This document shows positions 1 to 5,126 of a stretch of 5,126 nucleotides of DNA, in pieces. The stretch is from an uncultured Blautia sp. (lineage in GTDB: Bacteria; Bacillota; Clostridia; Lachnospirales; Lachnospiraceae). Position 1 is the first letter of the stretch; each line of letters begins with the position of its first letter. Where the stretch lies: assembly GCA_945872375.1 (NCBI GenBank), contig CAMBYR010000159.1, forward strand, positions 1 through 5,126. Direction: 5' to 3'. The notes under the pieces are model-generated. The model searched no databases. It saw only the letters and a program-made list of their open reading frames with translations, and was not told the DNA's origin. The translations under genes and the position numbers were made by a program.

Positions 1-1
1 C

Positions 2-544
2 TACGAAGGACATCAGAATATTCCCACCTATATGATTGGAGATTATCAGGATATGATGATTACGCTGACTGCTCCCTCCAAAACATTTAATCTGGCAGGT
101 GCACAGAATTCCGTGATCCTGATAGCAGATCAAACGCTGCGGGATCAGTGGGACAGGTTTACGCAAGGAATCCGGGCAAAGGATGGAAATGCGTTTGGGT
201 ATATTGCAGCAGAAGCGGCTTATAAAGACGGTGAAGAATGGTATGAAGCTGTGAAGGCGCAGATTATCGGAAATTATCACTATCTGCGAGATCAGCTTGA
301 GGAGAAGCTGCCAAAAGCAGTTATTTCTCCCCTGGAGGGAACCTATCTGGCATGGATTGATTTAAGTGCCTGCGAGGATCCGGAAAAGATCCGGGACAAG
401 GTAGTCAATGAATGCAGACTGGCAGTGGATTTCGGCGACTGGTTCGGCGGAAAGCGGTTCCAGGGCTTTATACGGATGAACCTGGCAACCTGCCGTGAGA
501 ATGTTGCTGAGGCGGTAAATGCATTGGCAACTGTATTTCGTTGA
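2..544 (+). CDS. MalY/PatB-type PLP-dependent aminotransferase / C-S lyase, C-terminal part (5' truncated by window)
   Basis: This is the C-terminal 180 residues of a fold-type I PLP enzyme; the frame is open from base 2 and ends at TGA 542-544. The segment TAPSKTFNLAGAQNS (about residues 24-38 of the visible part) is the PLP-lysine motif of the MalY/PatB branch, and the Schiff-base lysine is encoded at 80-82. Near the end, the FIRMN segment supplies the arginine expected to bind the substrate carboxylate, after a VDFGDWFGG stretch typical of the small domain. Family members are about 390 residues, so roughly half is missing to the left. By family knowledge, such enzymes catalyse beta-elimination from cystathionine or cysteine conjugates, giving a thiol, pyruvate and ammonia, in the cytoplasm. 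Some act as aminotransferases or have regulatory roles. The exact substrate cannot be read from this fragment. The ATG at 32 is internal, since the preceding codons (YEGHQNIPTY) also fit the family. The gene probably shares a transcript with the next one, 39 bases downstream. Confidence 0.88.
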   Translation, partial: YEGHQNIPTYMIGDYQDMMITLTAPSKTFNLAGAQNSVILIADQTLRDQWDRFTQGIRAKDGNAFGYIAAEAAYKDGEEWYEAVKAQIIGNYHYLRDQLEEKLPKAVISPLEGTYLAWIDLSACEDPEKIRDKVVNECRLAVDFGDWFGGKRFQGFIRMNLATCRENVAEAVNALATVFR

Positions 545-570
545 TATGATAAGCTGTTGAGCGGGATCAG

Positions 571-576
571 AGGGAG
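571..576 (+). promoter_or_regulatory. Ribosome binding site of the phosphodiesterase gene
   Basis: AGGGAG lies 7 bases before ATG 584-586. It decides the start: an in-frame TTG at 557 would add nine residues (MSGIRGREK) that are outside the family fold and would have no comparable Shine-Dalgarno sequence. Confidence 0.75.
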
Positions 577-583
577 AGAAAAA

Positions 584-1315
584 ATGGGAAAAACGAAAGT
601 ATGGGCTCACCGGGGAGCCAGCGGGTATGTACCGGAAAATACGATGGAAGCATTTGAACTTGCAGTTCGGCAAAACGCAGATGGAATTGAACTGGATGTT
701 CAGATATCAGAGGACGGCAGACTGGTCGTTATGCACGACGAGACCATTGATCGTGTAACGAATGGAAAAGGCGCGGTAAGAGAATATACAGTGGAACAGT
801 TAAAAGAGCTTCAGGTGCAGACGCCGGATACAAAGCAGGGCATTTATCGTATCCCGCTTCTGGAAGAGGTTCTTGATCTGATGAAGAAGACGGATATGCG
901 GGTGAATATTGAATTGAAAAACAGTATTTACCTGTATCAGCAAATGGAAGAGAAGGTACTGGAACTCGTAAAGGAAATGCATATGGAGGATCAGGTGATA
1001 TACTCTTCCTTCAATCACTATAGCCTGCAGAAAATCAGGGCATTGGCGCCCGACGCTTTGACAGGGCTTCTGTTTGGCGACGGACTGGTACATCCGGCAG
1101 CCTATGCAAAGGGGCTGGGAGTAACCGCTCTTCATCCGGCAGTTTATCATCTTCAGTATCCGGATTTTGTAAAAGAATGCAGGGATGCAGGGCTTTGCAT
1201 GCATGTCTGGACTGTAAATCTTCCGGAGCATATGGAGATGGTAAAAGAGGCAGGCGCGGAGGCTGTTATTACCAATTATCCGGACCGTGCACTTAAGATC
1301 TGCCGGGAATCCTAA
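584..1315 (+). CDS. Glycerophosphodiester phosphodiesterase, cytoplasmic GDPD family (UgpQ-like)
   Basis: The protein has 243 residues, close to the usual 240-250 of single-domain bacterial GDPDs. The family hydrolyses glycerophosphodiesters (deacylated phospholipids) to sn-glycerol 3-phosphate and an alcohol, using a divalent metal in a TIM barrel. The visible motifs are in family order: HRGAS at 9-13 (catalytic His9, Arg10), PENT at 17-20, GIELDV at 34-39 (metal ligands Glu36, Asp38), the second catalytic His in VMHDET at 49-54, NIELK at 108-112 (Glu110, Lys112), SSFNH at 141-145, HVWTVN at 207-212 and ITNYPD at 229-234. No signal peptide or membrane segment is present, so it should act in the cytoplasm. 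The start is ATG 584, which has a good ribosome binding site. The gene follows the aminotransferase by 39 bases with no terminator between, so co-transcription is likely. All key residues are intact. The substrate head group is not predictable, and related activities such as glycerophosphoinositol hydrolysis cannot be excluded. Confidence 0.93.
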   Translation: MGKTKVWAHRGASGYVPENTMEAFELAVRQNADGIELDVQISEDGRLVVMHDETIDRVTNGKGAVREYTVEQLKELQVQTPDTKQGIYRIPLLEEVLDLMKKTDMRVNIELKNSIYLYQQMEEKVLELVKEMHMEDQVIYSSFNHYSLQKIRALAPDALTGLLFGDGLVHPAAYAKGLGVTALHPAVYHLQYPDFVKECRDAGLCMHVWTVNLPEHMEMVKEAGAEAVITNYPDRALKICRES

Positions 1316-1336
1316 GATATTTCGTAAATCAGAAAA

Positions 1337-1363
1337 AATACTGTTGCTTATGGGAGCAGTATT
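1337..1363. promoter_or_regulatory. Dyad AATACTG-(13)-CAGTATT upstream of the MATE gene: possible operator or weak terminator
   Basis: Perfect 7-base arms (1337-1343 and 1357-1363) can be extended inward by a G-T and a T-A pair to a 9-base stem with a 9-base loop. On the plus strand it is followed by ATGTAGAAT, not a T-run, so it is a poor rho-independent terminator for the upstream genes. It overlaps the promoter-like hexamers at 1344-1372, which makes an operator an attractive alternative. No regulator gene is visible nearby. Role uncertain. Confidence 0.35.
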
Positions 1364-1372
1364 ATGTAGAAT
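1344..1372 (+). promoter_or_regulatory. Candidate sigma-A promoter for the MATE gene
   Basis: TTGCTT (1344-1349) and TAGAAT (1367-1372) are separated by 17 bases. The -10 box matches the consensus at 5 of 6 positions and the -35 box at 3 of 6. It sits about 55 bases before the MATE start, inside the 112-base gap after the phosphodiesterase gene. The remaining gap sequence holds only a small GGATT/AATCC hairpin (1384-1397) and the ribosome binding site. This is inferred by eye; no transcript data are available. Confidence 0.4.
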
Positions 1373-1407
1373 AGAAACCACGTGGATTCTGAAATCCGTA
1401 AATCGAA

Positions 1408-1416
1408 AGAGAAAGG
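1408..1416 (+). promoter_or_regulatory. Ribosome binding site of the MATE gene
   Basis: The purine-rich AGAGAAAGG ends 11 bases before ATG 1428-1430, a slightly long spacing. It supports ATG 1428 over the in-frame ATG at 1350 or the GTG at 1287, whose extra residues are basic, unlike the family N-terminus, and overlap the preceding gene or its control region. Confidence 0.5.
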
Positions 1417-1427
1417 TTTTTGTACAT

Positions 1428-2795
1428 ATGAAAGATCACTTATTTTCCGACCGGGTTTTCTGCAAAAAGCTGATTCAGCTTACTGCTCCTATTGCGCTGC
1501 AGAGCCTGATGCTGGCTTCTGTGGCGGCGGCAGATGCGATTATGCTTGGAAGCGTTGCACAGAATTCCATGTCAGCGGTTTCTCTGGCAACACAGATCCA
1601 GTTTATTCAGAATATGATTTTGATGGCTTTTGTATCTGCAGCAGGAATCCTGGGAGCACAATACTGGGGAAAGGGAGATGTGCATACCGTTAATGATATT
1701 TTCTGCATGTGCCTCCGGTACAGTGGGGCGGTTTCTCTTCTGTTCTTCCTGGGATGTGTATTTTTTCCCCGCTATCTGATGATGATTTTTACCAACGAAG
1801 AGGTGCTGATCGATATTGGAATCCGTTACCTTAAGGTAGCAGGCTGGTCCTATCTCCTGACCGGAATTTCTCAGTGCTATCTGGCAATTATGAAGGTCAG
1901 CGATCATGCATCGCAGACGGCCGTCATCAGTTCCGGTGCGGTGATTCTGAATATTATCTTAAATGCGGTATTTATTTTTGGATTGTTCGGACTTCCTGCC
2001 ATGGAGGTGCAGGGAGCCGCTCTGGCTACGCTGATCGCAAGAGTGGCGGAACTTTTGTGGTGTATCGGATGTTCCCTGAAGAAAGGGTATATTCACCCGG
2101 AGCCGCGCCGGCTTATCAGGGGAAATGCGCTCCTTGCAGCGGATTTTCGTAAATGCTGCTTCCCCTTGCTGGGGGCCAGCTTATTCTGGGGTGTGGGATT
2201 CACGTCCTATACCGCTTTTATGGGACACATGGGAACGGACGCTGCGGCGGCCAATTCGGTGGCTTCTGTTGTCCGTGATCTGATCTGCTGTCTCTGCAAT
2301 GGAATCAGCAGCGGCGGAGGTATTCTGGTAGGGCACGAGCTTGGTGCAGGAAATCTGAAGAGAGGAAAGCTGTATGGCGACCGTCTGGCAAAGCTGGCTT
2401 TTCTGTGCGGCTTTTTATCTACCGGGATCATGCTTCTGGCAACACCGGTGGTACTTCGTTTTGTCAAGCTGACGGACAAAGCCGGGAAGTACCTGGTGGG
2501 TATGATGATCATTATGGCAATCTATATGATCGGGCGCGCGGTGAATACCATTATTATCAACGGCGTTTTTGCTGCAGGCGGAGATACCATGTTTGATATG
2601 TACAGTCTGGCAGTGATGATGTGGTGTATTGCGGTTCCGCTGGCTGCAGCAGGGACGTTTCTGTTTCATTGGCCTGTACTGGTGGTGTACGCCTGTACCT
2701 GCCTGGATGAGATAGGAAAAATTCCATGGGTCATGATTCATTTTAAGAAATATATCTGGGTAAAAGACCTGACCCGGGAGCTTCCGCAGGAATAA
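1428..2795 (+). CDS. MATE-family multidrug/toxin efflux transporter (NorM/DinF-like)
   Basis: The protein has 455 residues, the normal length for MATE transporters, with hydrophobic stretches fitting twelve membrane helices in two six-helix bundles. MATE proteins export cationic or other amphipathic compounds across the inner membrane in exchange for Na+ or H+. Family landmarks: a short polar N-terminus followed by LIQLTAPIALQSL with the conserved helix-1 proline (Pro21); GAQYWGKGD after helix 2; LNIILNAVFIFG with a downstream VQGAALATLIARVAE in the first half; and GHELGAGN and AAGGDTMFDMY in the second half, matching the internal pseudo-repeat. There is no signal peptide beyond the first helix. 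The start was chosen because helix 1 begins about 15 residues later and upstream codons look non-family. The gene ends two bases or less before a strong terminator and is probably monocistronic or last in its transcript. It is unusually rich in cysteine (16 residues, including CCLC and CTC clusters). Substrate and coupling ion cannot be told from sequence alone. Confidence 0.92.
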   Translation: MKDHLFSDRVFCKKLIQLTAPIALQSLMLASVAAADAIMLGSVAQNSMSAVSLATQIQFIQNMILMAFVSAAGILGAQYWGKGDVHTVNDIFCMCLRYSGAVSLLFFLGCVFFPRYLMMIFTNEEVLIDIGIRYLKVAGWSYLLTGISQCYLAIMKVSDHASQTAVISSGAVILNIILNAVFIFGLFGLPAMEVQGAALATLIARVAELLWCIGCSLKKGYIHPEPRRLIRGNALLAADFRKCCFPLLGASLFWGVGFTSYTAFMGHMGTDAAAANSVASVVRDLICCLCNGISSGGGILVGHELGAGNLKRGKLYGDRLAKLAFLCGFLSTGIMLLATPVVLRFVKLTDKAGKYLVGMMIIMAIYMIGRAVNTIIINGVFAAGGDTMFDMYSLAVMMWCIAVPLAAAGTFLFHWPVLVVYACTCLDEIGKIPWVMIHFKKYIWVKDLTRELPQE

Positions 2796-2840
2796 AAAAC
2801 TGCCGCTTTGCGAGATCTTCGCAAAAGCGGCGGTTTTTTT
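2795..2840. terminator. Bidirectional rho-independent terminator between convergent genes
   Basis: A GC-rich hairpin spans about 2800-2833. The arms CTGCCGCTTT and AAAGCGGCGG (one wobble pair), then GCGA and TTCGC pairs after a single bulged A, close on a small loop around GATC. It is followed by seven T (2834-2840) on the plus strand. On the minus strand it is followed by a six-T run, from the A-run 2794-2799. It therefore can stop both the MATE transcript, whose stop codon abuts it, and the metal-ATPase transcript, whose stop lies about 37 bases away. Confidence 0.92.
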
Positions 2841-2876
2841 ACTGTTAAAGTCCCGGACAGCAGCCATGTACATTGG

Positions 2877-5126
2877 TTATTTTTTATACAGGATCCGTAT
2901 CGAATTCAATACACACAGCATGGCAACGCCTGTATCGGCAAATACAGCCATCCACATATTGGCGAATCCAAGGAGGCCGAGAACCATTACAAGGGCCTTA
3001 ATGATCAGAGCGAAAACAACATTCTGAACAGCAATACGATTGGTGCTTCGAGCGATTACGATTGCTTCGGGAATGGATGACACACCGGAGGTCATAAATA
3101 CTGCGTCTGCTGCTTCAATGGCAGCATCTGCACCGTTTCCCATAGCAGCGCCGACGTCTGCGCCTGCAAGAACAGGAGCATCATTAATTCCGTCACCAAT
3201 AAACATCACGGCTCCATGTTTGCTTCGGATTTCGGATAAAACAGCAAGTTTATCCTGCGGAAGCAGCCGGGCATGCACTTCATCAATTCCGGTTTCGGAA
3301 GCAACAGCATTGGCACTGTCTTCGGAATCCCCGGTAAGCATTCCGGTGTGAAGTCCAAGGGATTTCAGATGGTCAATGGCTGATTTCGCGTCTGGTTTAA
3401 TGGTATCTGAGATAACGAGACAGCCTGCCAAGCTGCCGTTAACGGCAAGAAATACTTCTGCACCATAAGTCATTGCCGGAAGTTTTGCAGTGGAGATCCC
3501 GTACTGATCCATCAGCTTCTGATTGCCGCAGAGAACTTCCTTTCCCTCAAATTCGGCAGCGATTCCATGCCCTGCAATTTCCTTCAGAGAAGATGGTTTG
3601 CTTAATGCAATTCCCTGTTCCTGCGCTGCAGTTACAATGCTGTGAGCAATGGGGTGAGTAGAGTTCTGCTCGCAGCCTGCCGAGATGCGGAGCAGCTCTT
3701 TTTCGCTGAAAGAACCGGCCGAAACGATACTCTGGAGTTCAAAATTTCCCTGCGTAATGGTTCCGGTCTTGTCCATGACAACTGCTTTCAGTCCGGCAAG
3801 GGCCTCGATGGAAAGTCCTCCTTTAAAAAGAATTCCCTTTCTGGAACCGGCACCGATACCGGAGAAAAATGCGAGAGGCACACTTAACACCAGGGCGCAT
3901 GGACAGCTGATAACGAGAAAGGTCAGCGCTGTATAGATCCAGTGATTCCAGTCGCCGGTTACCAGGGAAGGAACCACTGCGGTCAGGAGAGCGGCCAACA
4001 CAACAAAGGGAGTATAAACCCTGGAAAAACGTGTGATAAACCGGTCGATTTTCGGTTTGCTTGCAGCAGCATTTTCTACGGAATCCAGAATACGTGTTAC
4101 CATGGATTCTTCCAGAAGTTTTTCCACACGGAGGGTGAGCTGACCTGATGTGTTGACGCATCCGGATATGATTTCATCGCCGGCTGTGACAGCAACCGGG
4201 ACAGGCTCACCGGTAATGGGGGAGGTGTCCAGACGGCTGCTTCCCTCTGTGATTACCCCATCCAGGGGAATCCTGTCCCCGGGACGAATCAGAAGAAGAT
4301 CACCGATTTTTGCCTGTTCGGCCGGGATGACCTGAATTTCGTCGTCTACAACAAGATTTACTACGTCCGGACGCATATCAATGGCGTCCATGATCTGACC
4401 GCGGCTTTTTTCTACAGCCCGTTCTTCAAAAAGTTCTCCGATTCGATAAAACAGCATGACACCCATGGCTTCCGGATAATCCCCAATGGCAAAAGCGCCA
4501 AGAGTCGCGATGCTCATCAGAAAATTTTCATCAAAAATCTGACCATGAGAAATATTTTTTGCTGCTTCCAGAAGAATTTTCCCGCCGAGGAGCAGGTAAC
4601 CGATCAAAAATAAAACAAGGATACCGGCTCCCTCCACTTCGTTGTGGTGTAAAATAAGGCCAATGAGGAACAGCACGGCACCGGCACAGATTTCAAACAG
4701 TTCCGTCCGATCTTCGTGTTCCTTTTTTGAAGCTTCCTGATGCTTCTGATCTGCCGCCTGGACACGGACGGTCTGTGGAGCAGCTTTTCGTTTTGTTACT
4801 TTTACCTGAGATTCAATGGAAGAACAGATCTTCTGGATCTCAGGCAGAAGCTCTTCCGGATTTTCTGCTGAGATGCGGAGCTGCTTTGTGGCATAGGTAA
4901 TGACAGCGCTGGAGACACCGGGAAGAGCATTGATTTTCTCTTCCATTTTGGAGGCGCAGTGAGCACAGCCAAGGTTTTCCAGAATAAACACACACTTTTC
5001 CGTTCCATTATCTGAGGTGTTCTCTTCATGGTGTTCGTGCCCGCAGCCACAGGACTCATCGTGTTCATGGTGTTCATGATGCTCGTGCCCGCAGCAACAG
5101 GACTCCTCATGTTCATGGTGTTCATG
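2877..5126 (-). CDS. cadA: Heavy-metal-translocating P1B-2-type ATPase (Zn2+/Cd2+/Pb2+ exporter), 5' end outside window
   Basis: The frame runs from the right edge to TAA (complement of 2877-2879), giving 749 visible residues; the true start lies beyond 5126. It should pump Zn2+, Cd2+ or Pb2+ out across the cytoplasmic membrane using ATP. Counting from the first visible codon: a His/Glu/Cys-rich tail (1-35); an HMA domain with GCAHC (Cys54, Cys57); a charged, Gln-rich linker (about 109-141); two N-terminal plus six core membrane helices; the actuator TGEP (TGE at 305-307); CPC in helix 6 (408-410) followed by SVP; the phosphorylation site DKTGT (Asp452); the His-Pro dipeptide of the nucleotide domain (491-492); and the hinge GDGIND (644-649). 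Lys710 in helix 7 and the DTG Asp731 in helix 8, with CPC, form the P1B-2 signature and argue against a copper pump. All catalytic motifs are intact. GTG at 4991 is an in-frame internal codon only five codons before the GCAHC-bearing strand begins and is not a credible start. The regulator, probably ArsR- or MerR-type by family habit, would be off-window. Confidence 0.95.
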   Translation of the reverse strand, partial: HEHHEHEESCCCGHEHHEHHEHDESCGCGHEHHEENTSDNGTEKCVFILENLGCAHCASKMEEKINALPGVSSAVITYATKQLRISAENPEELLPEIQKICSSIESQVKVTKRKAAPQTVRVQAADQKHQEASKKEHEDRTELFEICAGAVLFLIGLILHHNEVEGAGILVLFLIGYLLLGGKILLEAAKNISHGQIFDENFLMSIATLGAFAIGDYPEAMGVMLFYRIGELFEERAVEKSRGQIMDAIDMRPDVVNLVVDDEIQVIPAEQAKIGDLLLIRPGDRIPLDGVITEGSSRLDTSPITGEPVPVAVTAGDEIISGCVNTSGQLTLRVEKLLEESMVTRILDSVENAAASKPKIDRFITRFSRVYTPFVVLAALLTAVVPSLVTGDWNHWIYTALTFLVISCPCALVLSVPLAFFSGIGAGSRKGILFKGGLSIEALAGLKAVVMDKTGTITQGNFELQSIVSAGSFSEKELLRISAGCEQNSTHPIAHSIVTAAQEQGIALSKPSSLKEIAGHGIAAEFEGKEVLCGNQKLMDQYGISTAKLPAMTYGAEVFLAVNGSLAGCLVISDTIKPDAKSAIDHLKSLGLHTGMLTGDSEDSANAVASETGIDEVHARLLPQDKLAVLSEIRSKHGAVMFIGDGINDAPVLAGADVGAAMGNGADAAIEAADAVFMTSGVSSIPEAIVIARSTNRIAVQNVVFALIIKALVMVLGLLGFANMWMAVFADTGVAMLCVLNSIRILYKK
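5036..5126 (-). repeat. 48-base in-frame tandem repeat encoding a His/Glu/Cys-rich metal-binding tail
   Basis: Bases 5036-5078 and 5084-5126 align over 43 bases with three mismatches, a period of 48 bases or 16 codons. The second copy is cut by the window edge, so the copy number is unknown. On the minus strand the unit encodes CCCGHEHHEHHEHDES; the next copy begins CGCGHEHHEE and then degenerates, and an earlier partial copy reads HEHHEHEES. A shorter element, cat-gaa-cac type codons (TTCATGGTG on the plus strand), recurs inside each unit, so smaller internal duplications also seem to have happened. It lies within the ATPase reading frame, immediately before the HMA domain, and is coding rather than regulatory. 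Confidence 0.9.

Noticed and set aside
1384..1397. Small hairpin GGATT-CTGA-AATCC just before the MATE ribosome binding site.
   Set aside because: A five-base stem is too short to claim a riboswitch or attenuator.
1323..1404. Direct repeat CGTAAATC at 1323-1330 and 1397-1404 flanking the dyad.
   Set aside because: It is only 8 bases, AT-rich and 74 bases apart; this is likely chance, and there is no sign of an insertion between the copies.
2866..2873. Palindrome ATGTACAT between the terminator and the ATPase stop codon.
   Set aside because: It is an isolated 8-base palindrome downstream of both genes with no promoter to control.
2800..5000. Several plus-strand open frames antisense to the ATPase.
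   Set aside because: They are short shadows opposite a gene with intact, ordered P-type ATPase motifs and have no ribosome binding sites or family resemblance.
4802..5125. A second open minus-strand frame across the repeats (begins MNTMNMRSPVAAG...).
   Set aside because: It is a shifted frame of the repeat inside the ATPase gene. The repeat period is a multiple of three, so alternative frames also stay open. It overlaps the HMA-domain codons of the real gene and has no recognisable features.
5036..5126. Could the right-edge repeats be a CRISPR array or regulatory iterons?
   Set aside because: The copies are directly adjacent with no unique spacers, have a 48-base period that is a multiple of three, and encode an in-frame continuation of the metal ATPase.

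Overview
The window looks like chromosomal DNA from an anaerobic Firmicute of the Clostridia, most likely a gut Lachnospiraceae relative (Blautia/Dorea/Ruminococcus type). This is inferred from moderate GC content, purine-rich Shine-Dalgarno sequences, short intergenic gaps, and protein styles typical of that group. No rRNA or other taxonomic marker is present, so the placement is tentative.

Layout: three genes read rightward and one reads leftward to meet them. Bases 1-544 hold the C-terminal part of a PLP-dependent aminotransferase/C-S lyase of the MalY/PatB type, whose N-terminus lies off the left edge. After a 39-base gap comes a complete cytoplasmic glycerophosphodiester phosphodiesterase (584-1315). 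A 112-base intergenic stretch follows, holding a dyad and a promoter-like pair of hexamers. Next is a complete 12-helix MATE-family exporter (1428-2795). A strong bidirectional rho-independent terminator (about 2795-2840) separates it from a convergent P1B-2 (Zn/Cd/Pb) heavy-metal ATPase on the minus strand. That gene fills 2877 to the right edge of the window.

The most notable point is the start of the ATPase gene. A GTG at 4991 could be taken as its start, but the same frame stays open to base 5126. It encodes a further 45 residues rich in His, Glu and Cys, built on a 48-base (16-residue) tandem repeat that runs off the window. The true start is therefore outside the window. The protein carries a low-complexity metal-binding tail ahead of its HMA (CxxC) domain.

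Functionally, the two ends look like separate units. The lyase and phosphodiesterase are probably co-transcribed housekeeping or salvage enzymes. The MATE gene may have its own promoter. The ATPase is a metal-efflux gene with its own upstream control region, not visible here. I see no mobile element, CRISPR array, tRNA or rRNA, and no clearly new multi-gene system.
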